Of a stretch of DNA of 64,000 bases, positions 43,485-52,158 are shown in pieces. The notes under the pieces are model-generated. The model ran no database searches, was not told where the DNA came from, and saw only the letters and a program-made list of their open reading frames with translations. Source of the stretch: CBDEGU01 sp965238045 (GTDB lineage Bacteria; Acidobacteriota; Terriglobia; Bryobacterales; UBA6623); NCBI GenBank assembly GCA_965238045.1, contig CBDEGU010000012.1, forward strand, positions 930,001 to 994,000, in the 5' to 3' direction. How positions within the stretch are numbered: position 1 is the first letter of the stretch; each line of letters opens with the position of its first letter. Position numbers and translations under genes: made by a program.

Positions 43485-44519
43485 ATGACAAGTCAAGAAG
43501 TCGCCGATCTCGTCGGCGGGACACTCGATGGCGACCCAACGGTCGAGCTCAGCGGCGGCAACTCCATCGAGGTCGCCGGCGAAAATGAGATCGCTTTCGC
43601 CGAAGCCGCCGCCGCGCACGGGGTGGCCCGGTCCGCGGCGGGCTGTCTGCTCGTCCCGGCGGACGCGCCCTCAGGCGGTCCCCCATCTGGTTGTCGGGCC
43701 GTCATCCGGGTATCGAATCCCCGCTGGGCCTTTGCCCGTGTCCTCCAAGCCCTGCACCCGCGGCCACGGCCGCCCGCCGGCGTGCATCCCAGCGCCGTGG
43801 TTACCCCTTCGGCCGCGCTCGGTGCGGAGGTCTCGATCGGCGCCCACAGCGTGATCGGTGCATCAGCAAGCATCGGCCCGCGCACGGTCATCGGGTCCGG
43901 CGTTTCGGTCGGCGACGGCTCGGTCATCGGCGGGGACGTCTGGATCCACTCCAACGTCACGATCTATTCCCGCGTTTCCATCGGCGAGCGCGTCATCGTG
44001 CATTCCGGCTGCGTGCTCGGCGCCGACGGCTTCGGCTACGCTCTGGGCGAAGCTGGTCACGAGAAATTCCCCCAGCTCGGAGGAGTTCGAATCGGCGACG
44101 ATGTAGAAATCGGCGCCAATAGCTGCGTCGACCGTGCCGCTCTCAACATGACCGTCATCGGCGACGGCTCGAAACTCGACAACATGGTGCACATCGCTCA
44201 CAACTGCGTGATCGGCAAGCACGTCGTCATCGCCGCGCAAACCGGGCTTTCCGGCGGCGTCACCGTCGGCGATCACGCCATCATCGGCGGTCAGGTCGGC
44301 ATTGGAGATAAGGTCACCATCGAACCAGGAGCCGTGCTGGGATCCGGCTGCGGCGTTCTGCCTTCCAAGACGATTCACTCGGGCGAGAAAGTTTGGGGTA
44401 CCCCGGCCCGGCCACTGCGCGAACATCTCCGAAAACTCGCCCTACTCGGGCGCCTTCCCGAGGTCCTTCGGCAATGGAAAGACCTGCGCCGCCGTATCGA
44501 GCACTTAGAATCAAAATAA
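43485..44519 (+). CDS. lpxD: UDP-3-O-acylglucosamine N-acyltransferase
   Basis: Third step of lipid A synthesis. From ATG 43485, the N-terminal uridine-binding domain (LVGGTLDGDPTVELSGGNSI) is followed by a left-handed beta-helix with hexapeptide repeats (SIGAHSVIGASASIGPRTVI). The catalytic His region is NMVHIAHNCVIGKHVVIAA, and the helical cap ends LRRRIEHLESK. The length of about 344 is normal. It shows that the organism makes a lipid-A outer membrane. A P-loop protein follows after 39 bases. Confidence 0.95.
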   Translation: MTSQEVADLVGGTLDGDPTVELSGGNSIEVAGENEIAFAEAAAAHGVARSAAGCLLVPADAPSGGPPSGCRAVIRVSNPRWAFARVLQALHPRPRPPAGVHPSAVVTPSAALGAEVSIGAHSVIGASASIGPRTVIGSGVSVGDGSVIGGDVWIHSNVTIYSRVSIGERVIVHSGCVLGADGFGYALGEAGHEKFPQLGGVRIGDDVEIGANSCVDRAALNMTVIGDGSKLDNMVHIAHNCVIGKHVVIAAQTGLSGGVTVGDHAIIGGQVGIGDKVTIEPGAVLGSGCGVLPSKTIHSGEKVWGTPARPLREHLRKLALLGRLPEVLRQWKDLRRRIEHLESK

Positions 44520-44558
44520 GACGAGAACCAAGTTGACGGAAAGGACACAGGACGCCAA

Positions 44559-45206
44559 ATGAAACTCGTCGTCGTCGGCGGCCACAGCCGAAACATCGGC
44601 AAGACCTCGCTAGCGGCCGGCATCATTGCCGGAAGCACAGCCCTGCGATGGACCGCGCTGAAGATCACCCAATTTGGACACGGCGTCTGTTCCTCCTCCG
44701 GCGAGGACTGCGATTGCGCCGTCGACGATCCGACACACCCCTTCGCCATTACGCGGGAACGGGACGCCGGCGGCCCAAGCGATACATCTCGCCTGCTGGC
44801 GGCCGGCGCCGCGGAAAGCTACTGGGTGCGGGCTAGCGTCGGCCAGTTCGGCGACGCCTGGCCCGCTCTGCGGCGGCTCATCGAAAATCGCTCCTACGTG
44901 CTCGTGGAATCCAACACGATTCTCGAATTCGCGCGGCCCGATCTGTATCTGTCGCTTCTCCAGTTCGACTGCGGCGACTTCAAGGAAAGCTGCTTGCGAT
45001 GGCTTCATCGGGCGGACGCGTTCATCGTGGCCCCCTCGAAAGCCTCGCGGCCGGACTGGGACGGCGTCGATCCGCGCGTGCTCGAAAGACGACCGGTTTT
45101 CAAGGTGCCAGCCCCGGGATACTGTACTTCCGAAGTCGTTGACTTCGTCACGGCCAGACTCCGCGCCTCGGCGGCGCGCGATTTACCCGCTCTCGCCAAG
45201 ACCTAG
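44559..45206 (+). CDS. P-loop NTPase, MobB-like, with cysteine cluster
   Basis: 215 residues. The start MKLVVVGGHSRNIGKTSLAAG is a Walker A loop (G-x4-GKTS). Then comes LKITQFGHGVCSSSGEDCDCAV with three Cys within a short stretch, which could bind a metal. SDTSRLLAAGAAESYWVRA resembles the region after the P-loop in MobB-type (molybdopterin-guanine-dinucleotide) proteins. The later VESNTILEFARPDLYLSLL fits a Walker-B-like strand. It is encoded right after lpxD, with no molybdenum-cofactor genes nearby, so the function is open. Confidence 0.72.
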   Translation: MKLVVVGGHSRNIGKTSLAAGIIAGSTALRWTALKITQFGHGVCSSSGEDCDCAVDDPTHPFAITRERDAGGPSDTSRLLAAGAAESYWVRASVGQFGDAWPALRRLIENRSYVLVESNTILEFARPDLYLSLLQFDCGDFKESCLRWLHRADAFIVAPSKASRPDWDGVDPRVLERRPVFKVPAPGYCTSEVVDFVTARLRASAARDLPALAKT

Positions 45207-45236
45207 GAAGGGTCCGCACGAGCCGTTTGGGCTGCG

Positions 45237-45677
45237 CTATCCATCCGCCATGGCCGCTAGCACTTTTTCCGGCGAAGGTCTGCCTGCTTCGGCAAACTGG
45301 ATCCGGCCAGCGGCAATTCCGTAGACGCAACGCTTCACAATCAGCCCGCCCGCTCCGTAAAGCGATGCAACCCTCTTGCCCTGGTCGACCAGCAACGGAA
45401 AGGGGAACCGCTGTTTCGATTTGAATTTGCGGTGGCTCACGGCCCCGCCAGGGTTTACGCCGACCACAGCGATATCTTGACCGGAAAAACTCTCCCACTG
45501 ATCCCTCATCTCACAGAGCTGCGCCCGGCAGACCGGCGTCCCGTCCATGGGATAGAACACCATGACGACTCCCCGGCGGCCCGCGAAGTCCGAGAGTCTC
45601 ACTCGGTTTCCGGACTCATCTTCCAGGTCGAACCCGGGAGCTTCGGCGCCGATCGCGAGCAGTTTCGGACCAAACAT
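45237..45677 (-). CDS. Peroxiredoxin (Bcp/AhpC-TSA type)
   Basis: 146-residue thiol peroxidase. The peroxidatic Cys lies in FYPMDGTPVCRAQLCEMRD, and a second Cys five residues on is the resolving one of the atypical 2-Cys Bcp type. GVNPGGAVSHRKFKSK and FPLLVDQGKRVASLYG complete the fold. No signal peptide is present. It lies convergent to the P-loop gene, 30 bases away, and 72 bases from the interrupted gene at 45750. Confidence 0.93.
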   Translation of the reverse strand: MFGPKLLAIGAEAPGFDLEDESGNRVRLSDFAGRRGVVMVFYPMDGTPVCRAQLCEMRDQWESFSGQDIAVVGVNPGGAVSHRKFKSKQRFPFPLLVDQGKRVASLYGAGGLIVKRCVYGIAAGRIQFAEAGRPSPEKVLAAMADG

Positions 45678-45749
45678 GAATGACCTCTTCGCGCCCGGCG
45701 CCGGGCTGTAGCGGGGGCTCCCGAGCCGCGGGACCAGTAACTCTGACCT

Positions 45750-47324
45750 CTACTGAATATCGATAAGGACCTCGTTGCTCGTCAGCCCGTTCACCGAAAT
45801 CGTCAACACATATCGTCCCGGGACCAGCCCCTCGGGCAGCGTCGCGTTGATCTGATACACACCCGCGAATCCCGGCGCGAGTCCGCTGAAACTTACCGCC
45901 GCTGGAAGTCCGCCCACGCCGACCCCAACCGCTGAAACAGTCCGCGAAACGGGATCCGCCGACGCGGGCAGACCCGACGTAACCGCCGGATTCACCGCCC
46001 CAAGCCCGATGGAATAGATCACAACCTGGCTGCCGGCGGCCGCCGCGCGATCCCACACCACGCTGCCGTCATCAAGATTGACGATCACGCCAATGCCAGT
46101 TGCCACGTCGAAAAAGATTCCCGGTTGAACCGCGGCCAGGGGGACTTCGACGCTCTCACTGGTTCCCGCCGCGGTTTCGACAACGAGCTCCGCCATATCG
46201 CCAGTGAGATTCGAGGGAACTTGCAGATTAAGCTGCAAGCCGGAGACAAACAGAAGAGGAGCTGCAAATCCGTTGATGGTCACCTGCGTTGTGCCCAATG
46301 TGATGGGCAGCGGAAACGATGTGGCCCCCCCATCGGAGGTTGCCAGACCTGTCCCAAAGATCGAAACCAAACCGCCCGGTGAGATCCCGGTATTCGCCGC
46401 CGAAGGACCGAGATTGAATCCCGCCGCGCCGATGACTCCCTCGGACCCAAACTCCGGCGGAGGACCCGCCGCCAGCGCGAATACGATGCCGTCGATCTCC
46501 GGAGCCGCGGCGAGCCGAACCCGCATAGTGTTGAGCGCGCCGTTGGTCGCCAGCGTCCACCGCAACCTCATCTCGCCGTGTTCGTCGGTGACCGCCGAGC
46601 CCGGCACGACTGCGCCGTCTCTGCTTACTGAGACTTCGAGCGCCATGCCGGAAAACGGCAACAGATTTCCATCCGCCAGGCGAATCACCACGAGCTGGGC
46701 CAGCTCGACACCGAATCCGCCAGTCTGGGTATCGCCGGAAACAACTTCGAGTTGCAACCCGGAAACATCGGGTTTCACCTCGACAAAGGCTTCCGGCTCG
46801 TCGAATCCGGGCTTGGCGGCCACCGCCCGCAAACGGGTCACGCCGGCGCTCACCCCCTCGATCGGGAACGGCACCGAGACCGCGCCCGCTGGAATCGTCA
46901 CAACGCCGGGCACGCTCACGCCGCCGTTGTCGGCCGACAGCATCACGTCCAGACCCGCCGCCCTGGGCGCTGCGATCTCCAGCGTCGCCATCCCCGGGGT
47001 TCCCAGCACCAGCCCGGCCGCCGGCCAGCTCGACAGATGCAGCATCCTGGTCAGCTCCACCTCGGCCACTGCGCGCTGATCGGTCCCGTCATGGAAGAAA
47101 TCCACCCACTCATCACGCAACCGAACAAGCTTGGCGATAGCCGCCGGGCTAGGCTCGTCATCCCCGTCGACGAGCAGGAGGAAGGCGAACCGAAACCTTT
47201 TTTGAGCAACCTCGGCGGCGGGGCGGCGCTCCCCTTCGGCCGCGATGATCGACTCGACCAGTATCTCCTTGCGGTCACCGTCGAATTGCACTCCGCTCGC
47301 CGGCAGGCTTCCCGGCGAGCGCAA
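45750..47324 (-). CDS. 3' part of an interrupted exported protein, with TIGR03437-like C-terminal domain
   Basis: Same reading frame as the gene at 47328-48818, separated from it by one TAA and one codon. The first 110 residues finish the catalytic-like domain (KRFRFAFLLLVDGDDEPS). Beta-sandwich repeats follow (VTIPAGAVSVPFPIEGVSAG). From about residue 300 comes the Solibacter-type C-terminal domain (GVIGAAGFNLGPSAANTGIS, GGLVSIFGTGLA, VTINGFAAPLLFVSGLQLNL, VVIYSIGLGAVNP, GVYQINATLP). The TTG at 47324 is only the first codon after the stop. With its upstream half it would form one protein of about 1020 residues. Confidence 0.75.
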   Translation of the reverse strand: MRSPGSLPASGVQFDGDRKEILVESIIAAEGERRPAAEVAQKRFRFAFLLLVDGDDEPSPAAIAKLVRLRDEWVDFFHDGTDQRAVAEVELTRMLHLSSWPAAGLVLGTPGMATLEIAAPRAAGLDVMLSADNGGVSVPGVVTIPAGAVSVPFPIEGVSAGVTRLRAVAAKPGFDEPEAFVEVKPDVSGLQLEVVSGDTQTGGFGVELAQLVVIRLADGNLLPFSGMALEVSVSRDGAVVPGSAVTDEHGEMRLRWTLATNGALNTMRVRLAAAPEIDGIVFALAAGPPPEFGSEGVIGAAGFNLGPSAANTGISPGGLVSIFGTGLATSDGGATSFPLPITLGTTQVTINGFAAPLLFVSGLQLNLQVPSNLTGDMAELVVETAAGTSESVEVPLAAVQPGIFFDVATGIGVIVNLDDGSVVWDRAAAAGSQVVIYSIGLGAVNPAVTSGLPASADPVSRTVSAVGVGVGGLPAAVSFSGLAPGFAGVYQINATLPEGLVPGRYVLTISVNGLTSNEVLIDIQ

Positions 47325-47327
47325 CCC

Positions 47328-48818
47328 TTACGGTGAATTGCGCCGGTCTTCGACCAGAAAGCTCGGCGCCACTTCATCGGGACGGCGCAGCCCCATCAGG
47401 TATTGGTCCAGGGCGCTGTACTTTTCCACTGTCGCCACGGTCTCGAAGCGTGGCGAGGTCATGCCGTGATCGGCGATGCGGTTTCCCTCAAGCACCGACG
47501 CGTCGGAGTTGAAAAAGAAGCTCCAGTGCGCCTGCTGTCTGCCCAGCAGGGCTGAGGACGCACGGCCCAGCTCGGCGTCGAAGAAGTCCACGAACACCCC
47601 AAACCGGTGTCCCGCCTCCTGACCCAACACCGACAATGTCGTGTTTTCACCGACAATCGGAATGCGCACGGCTGGATCCTCCGGATACTGCGACAGCGCG
47701 CCCATACTAATGAAACTCTGCAACCGCCGAGCCGAGCCGAGCTCTGGCCCGAAATCGAATAGGCTCAAACCGGGAAGGACATTGCCTATCCCCCGCACCT
47801 GATTTCGCACGTTAATCTCGAAGGCAAACGCCGATCCAGGCGGCTGCAAATCGAAGGCATTGAACACAACCAAGAAATCGTAGACGTCGTCGTGATCCTG
47901 GTAGAACTTCTGGGCCGCCGTAAACAGGTCCACATCACGAAGCGCGCTAAAGACCTCGGCCAGCGCTCCGGCCGCTTGTTCGCTCACTCCTTGAGAAAGA
48001 TCCGCCGCGGTCGCTCCGCCGCGCAGCTCTCCTGGCATGATGCCCACGACCGACGACGCCGCGCTGATCGTCAAATAGTGATACTCGATGCGTCCGTCGG
48101 CATGGAGCACGGCCTGAAAAGTCTGTTTCGCGCCATTGTTCGAGGCGCTGTATTCTGGGACTTCGTCCCAGGTGACAATGAAGCGATCCGATATTGCGTA
48201 GACCGTGATGACGGACCCGGCGATGCTCGGGTCGAGGTCGTTGAACAGTGGAGCGATGCGGGGCGGTCCGCCGACCGCGCGGGCAAACGATCGGGACGTG
48301 CTGGCGGCGTCGGGCTGCTGGAACGTCAGATTCCCATCCGAATGAATGAAGATCTCGCTGTGCGACTCGCCGTAAAACGGGAACAGGAACGGAAGACTCA
48401 CCGCCTTCGCATCGTCATCGCCTAGAAGAACCGGCGTACCGTCCCGCCGCGCGGTTTCATTGATGGTCAGCGCGGCAATCCCGGCCGTGTATCCTTCCGC
48501 GGAGGGCGAAAACTCCACACTGCGCGTCATCAGGTCGAAGAAGTTCGGCTCGATGACCACGCCGCCGGTCGAGTCGACCACCGCGATGCCGTCGACGTCG
48601 GGCCGCGCCGCCGCGACGGGTCCGGGAGAAAGGGCCAGCGTGCGGCTCTTGCCGAGCAAGGCCTGCACATGCAAGAACTGCTCGGTAAGAACGCGGCCGC
48701 GGTAGGTTCCGCTGCCGCTCGCTGCCCCGCCCGCCGCCTGGGCCTGCTCCCCGTGGAACAGACCCAGCACGAGACACCAGACAACGCTCACGCGGCACAT
48801 GAGCCTCAGCTTTTTCAT
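47328..48818 (-). CDS. 5' part of an interrupted exported metalloprotease-like protein
   Basis: From ATG 48818 a basic signal peptide (KKLRLMCRVSVVWCLVLGLF) leads into a beta-rich region (SHSEIFIHSDGNLTFQQPDA). Further on SVLGQEAGHRFGVF stands where relatives have a zinc-binding HExxH. The first His is Gln here, so hydrolytic activity is doubtful. YSALDQYLMGLRRPDEVAP just before the end is typical of the same family. The frame ends at an in-frame TAA (47328-47330), and coding resumes one codon later in the gene at 45750. Confidence 0.75.
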   Translation of the reverse strand: MKKLRLMCRVSVVWCLVLGLFHGEQAQAAGGAASGSGTYRGRVLTEQFLHVQALLGKSRTLALSPGPVAAARPDVDGIAVVDSTGGVVIEPNFFDLMTRSVEFSPSAEGYTAGIAALTINETARRDGTPVLLGDDDAKAVSLPFLFPFYGESHSEIFIHSDGNLTFQQPDAASTSRSFARAVGGPPRIAPLFNDLDPSIAGSVITVYAISDRFIVTWDEVPEYSASNNGAKQTFQAVLHADGRIEYHYLTISAASSVVGIMPGELRGGATAADLSQGVSEQAAGALAEVFSALRDVDLFTAAQKFYQDHDDVYDFLVVFNAFDLQPPGSAFAFEINVRNQVRGIGNVLPGLSLFDFGPELGSARRLQSFISMGALSQYPEDPAVRIPIVGENTTLSVLGQEAGHRFGVFVDFFDAELGRASSALLGRQQAHWSFFFNSDASVLEGNRIADHGMTSPRFETVATVEKYSALDQYLMGLRRPDEVAPSFLVEDRRNSP

Positions 48819-49376
48819 AGACACTCGTGAAGGAGGCGGCCTGACCCGGCCAGGGATCTATTCTCGCCTACTTCGTACTTCGACGTGAGCCTGCCTGGCC
48901 GGGTTCCCAAACCATCCCCCAAACGGCCGGCGCGCGCCTAGCGCGAGGGGAAAACAGTCTCACGCCTCCAGAGAGCGGCTTCCGCGTGGGGCGTAGGGGC
49001 GTGCTTCCCGCGGGCTAGGACCGGCAAGGCGGTGTGTGACTCCGTAGTATAATCGCTGCCACCATGAGCCCGCGACACCATGACATCGCGGCTTTGCTGC
49101 TGCTTGCTCGCCGCGGCCGCCGCCCGGCTTGCCGGCCGCAACTTGGCGGCGATTCAGAAATGACCCGGGTCTCGCCGCTGCTGGTGACCTGCACGGGTGG
49201 AAGACCCCGGGGGCCCTCGCCCCGGGCCCCTCGCCCCGGGCCCCTCGCCTCGCACCGGCCGAAGCTCGACCTCTCCGCCGTTTGCCCGGCTTAAGCACGC
49301 CCTCCTCGAGACCCTTCTAAAGCCGCAACCCAGATCCGCCGAATGATTCAGGTAATCCAGGGTATCGGAGGCTCTC
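48819..49376. other. Intergenic region, 558 bases, without a convincing gene
   Basis: Holds a TATAAT hexamer at about 49049 and a GC-rich tandem repeat at 49215-49249. Short frames here are low-complexity (Arg/Pro/Gly-rich) and have no family resemblance. The ribosome-site region of the GT4 gene lies at its right end. Confidence 0.5.
49215..49249. repeat. GC-rich tandem repeat, 14-bp unit
   Basis: The unit CCTCGCCCCGGGCC is repeated about 2.5 times head to tail. Confidence 0.7.
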
Positions 49377-50588
49377 ATGTTCGAACCAGCAATACGAATC
49401 TTGCATGTGGTTGGCTGCATGGACCGGGGAGGGGTCGAGACGTGGCTGATGCAGATGCTGCGCCACACCGACCGGCAGCGTTTTCAAAACGACTTCCTCG
49501 TTCATACGGCGCGACCCTGCGCCTTTGACGACGAGATCCGTTCCCTCGGTTCGCGCCTGCTCCATTGCCCGGCGCCGCGAAATCTCTGGTCCTATTCGGC
49601 CAGCTTCCAGAGCAGTTTGCTCGAAGGCCGTCCCTACGATATCGTCCATAGCCACGTGGACGCTTTCAGCGGTTTCGTCGCCCGCTTCGCCAAACAAGCG
49701 GGCGTGAGAGCCCGGATCGTTCATTCCCATAACGATACCTCTCGCCAGCGGCGCAAAGCCAGCGTCGCCCGGAAGTGTTATCTTGCCCTCGCTGGCAGGA
49801 ATATCCGCCGTTTCGCTACTCGCGGACTCGCCGCCAGTCCTCTCGCCGCGCGAGCGCTATTTGGCCCTGAATGGGAATCTCTCAACACCTGCAAGCTTCT
49901 CTACTACGGCTGCGATTTCGAACCCTTCGCTTGCCCGCCCAACGAGACCCCAGTCGGCGAAACCCCGGCCGGTAAAGCACCCGCCAGCTCAGCAGAAGCG
50001 CGGCGCGAGCTGGGGCTGGACCAGGACGACTTTGTCGTCGGACACGTCGGGCGATTTTCTGAGCTGAAGAATCACTCCTTCTTCATCAAAGTAGCGGCGG
50101 CGCTCGCCCGGGCCGAGCCACGAATTCGCTTCCTGCTCGTGGGCGACGGCCCGCTGCGCCACGAAATCGAGCGTGACATCGCCGCGCGCGGTCTGCAATC
50201 GAGTTTCGTGCTCACGGGAGTGCGAGACGACATCCCCCGGCTGATGCTCGCGGCGATCGACGTCATGTTATTTCCCTCGTTGTGGGAAGGCCTGCCGATG
50301 ACCATGATCGAGTCGCAGGCCGCCGGGCTTCCCGTCGTCGCCTCAACCGCGGTGCCGGAGGAAGCGGTCGTCTTGCCGAGACTCCTGCACCGTCTGCAAC
50401 TCAGCCAGCCCGTCTCGTTCTGGGTCAAGGCCGTCCTGGCGTCCCGCGGCCGCATTTCATCCGCCTCCGGCCGCGCCGACGCCCGGAAACGCATGCGGGA
50501 AAGCATCTTCAACATAAGCACCAGCACGGCCTCACTAGAGGACGTCTATCAAGAGCAGGCCGGCGCGGCGCGGCAGGAAGCAGCGTAA
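49377..50588 (+). CDS. GT4 glycosyltransferase (EpsF-like)
   Basis: 403-residue GT-B enzyme. The N-terminal half has ILHVVGCMDRGGVETWLMQ and DIVHSHVDAFSGFVARFA. The C-terminal half has VVGHVGRFSELKNHSFFI and the donor-site region VMLFPSLWEGLPMTMIESQAAGLPV with the E-x7-E motif. It is of the type that adds sugars in exopolysaccharide synthesis. Between the halves there is a short repetitive linker (NETPVGETPAGKAPASSA). No other polysaccharide gene is adjacent. Confidence 0.92.
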   Translation: MFEPAIRILHVVGCMDRGGVETWLMQMLRHTDRQRFQNDFLVHTARPCAFDDEIRSLGSRLLHCPAPRNLWSYSASFQSSLLEGRPYDIVHSHVDAFSGFVARFAKQAGVRARIVHSHNDTSRQRRKASVARKCYLALAGRNIRRFATRGLAASPLAARALFGPEWESLNTCKLLYYGCDFEPFACPPNETPVGETPAGKAPASSAEARRELGLDQDDFVVGHVGRFSELKNHSFFIKVAAALARAEPRIRFLLVGDGPLRHEIERDIAARGLQSSFVLTGVRDDIPRLMLAAIDVMLFPSLWEGLPMTMIESQAAGLPVVASTAVPEEAVVLPRLLHRLQLSQPVSFWVKAVLASRGRISSASGRADARKRMRESIFNISTSTASLEDVYQEQAGAARQEAA

Positions 50589-50695
50589 GCGGCCTTGCGG
50601 TGACGGTCTTCCGTTTGTTCAACACCGCGGGCGGCCCCGCGTTTGAATGGTGGCTCATTCCCGCCGGCGCAAGAGCCTGGTTTCATCCGGGCAAC

Positions 50696-51391
50696 TCAGC
50701 CCAGCAGCGAAAGCCGTCCTGCCGCCGGCAAGCCCTCATCGGGCAACGCATACGACTGGGCCTGCCGCGCGCGATTGCCGGCTTCGAGCTGGCGCCGGTT
50801 CTGCTCCTGCTGTTCCTCGCGCTGCTGGGTGGCGAGTTCGAGCCTCGCGGCTTGCTCCATCGACGATGCCTGCGCGGCGACGGCCCGGTCCTGGCCCGAA
50901 GGATCGGCCGGAGCGCTGGCGGCCGCCCGAATCTGTTGCGCCTTTTGAATCGTCGCCTCGGGATCTCCCGAGACTTCCGAGGTATCGATGCCAACCTCGC
51001 CTCCCACGGCGTATTGCTGCCCGTCGGGCCCGCTGGCATAGGTGAACGATACGCCTCGCGCCAGCCCTCCCGCCGCGGCCAGGTGCGCCTGCTCGTGCGC
51101 CCGCACCTGCCGGTCGGTTTGCTGTAGTTTCGCGACGATCGCCCGTTCCTCCGCCGTGAGGCCTCCGGCCGCGGCCGCGCCGGCCCGAGAGGTTGGGCCG
51201 GCCGAGTCCTTGCCGTCTGGATCGCCGCCAGTCCCGCCGACGCTGGCTCCAGACGACCCGCTGGGATCAGATCCAGTAGCGGCCCCAGGTTTGGAACCCG
51301 GAGCGTTGTCGCGGCGGAACCGGACTGCGTCCCCGGAAAAGGGCGACGAAACGGCTGGGGAAAAAGAAACGGCGGAGATCATCGCTGGCAC
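50696..51391 (-). CDS. SprA-related putative metalloprotease
   Basis: 231 residues. The N-terminal 75 residues are Gly/Ser/Ala/Pro-rich. The conserved part is ELxxVAKLQQTDRQVRAHEQAHLAAAGGL-like: here LQQTDRQVRAHEQAHLAAAG with the HEQAH zinc motif. The distinctive YASGPDGQQYAVGGEVGID follows, ending in a Glu/Gln-rich helical tail. This is the pattern of the SprA-related (PF12118) family, whose role is unknown. No signal peptide is seen. Confidence 0.85.
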   Translation of the reverse strand: MPAMISAVSFSPAVSSPFSGDAVRFRRDNAPGSKPGAATGSDPSGSSGASVGGTGGDPDGKDSAGPTSRAGAAAAGGLTAEERAIVAKLQQTDRQVRAHEQAHLAAAGGLARGVSFTYASGPDGQQYAVGGEVGIDTSEVSGDPEATIQKAQQIRAAASAPADPSGQDRAVAAQASSMEQAARLELATQQREEQQEQNRRQLEAGNRARQAQSYALPDEGLPAAGRLSLLG

Positions 51392-51464
51392 ACCCGCGCT
51401 CCTCTTGCTTATCGGCAGGCATGGAGAATCTTTTGCGCCCTATCTCCCCTCATCCTCTCCGGGA

Positions 51465-52064
51465 TCACGAACCGCCAAGCGCCCGCTCGTAGCAGACATC
51501 AAAGAGCAGCCGCCATTCCGCGTGCTGGATATCCCGCAGGCGTCGCTGCATGCCGGCATCGCCATGGCCACGGACTGCCTCGCATTCATCGACAAACCAG
51601 AAGGCATCCCAATCCGAGCGAGCTTCCACCGCGGCGCGGAGTCTCCGCGCCGCCTCGTCCTCTCCGGTCGAGAGTTGAGCTAGCGCCGTTTGGCGCAAGG
51701 TAGGGAACACCTCATGACGGGGCACTTTTCGAAACCAATACTTCGCATTGCTGAAATCCGGCTCTTGGCGGTGCATGATCCCGTGCAAGAAACTGCCCGT
51801 CGCCGAGTGAACACCTTGGGATATGCGGTGAGAGGAATCGAGATCAGAAAAATACAGGTATAGCGCGCTTCTCACACAATCGGCGAACTCCAGTGAAGCC
51901 GGCGCAAGATCGCCGAAAAGCTCCGGGGCGCTGGTTCTTGCAAGAAGGTCGTATCCGGCGCCGCCCAGTGGCTCTTCCGGCGTCAGGGGCATGAGCCGCT
52001 CGCCGGCCTCGTGGGGACCGAGAATCGCCTGAATCACCGGGGAATACTTTTCGAGCCGGAACAT
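51465..52064 (-). CDS. Hypothetical protein
   Basis: About 199 residues from the ATG at 52064 (MFRLEKYSPVIQAILGPHE). The sequence is rich in Arg, Asp and aromatic residues. It has segments that look like a helical enzyme fold (FADCVRSALYLYFSDLDSSHRISQG, SFLHGIMHRQEPDFSNAKYWFRKV) with several His/Asp candidates. I do not recognise the family. No signal peptide is seen. Confidence 0.65.
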   Translation of the reverse strand: MFRLEKYSPVIQAILGPHEAGERLMPLTPEEPLGGAGYDLLARTSAPELFGDLAPASLEFADCVRSALYLYFSDLDSSHRISQGVHSATGSFLHGIMHRQEPDFSNAKYWFRKVPRHEVFPTLRQTALAQLSTGEDEAARRLRAAVEARSDWDAFWFVDECEAVRGHGDAGMQRRLRDIQHAEWRLLFDVCYERALGGS

Positions 52065-52158
52065 AACTCTCACGCCAGCACGATCCACACCGGCACAGCT
52101 CGCCGCCTGCTGCCGAGAGAACGCATTTCTCGAGGCACACGACACACCCGCGAACTGA

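Noticed and set aside
49064..49294. Short plus-strand frame with a TATAAT upstream
   Set aside because: Low-complexity Pro/Arg/Gly sequence spanning the tandem repeat; unlikely to encode a protein.
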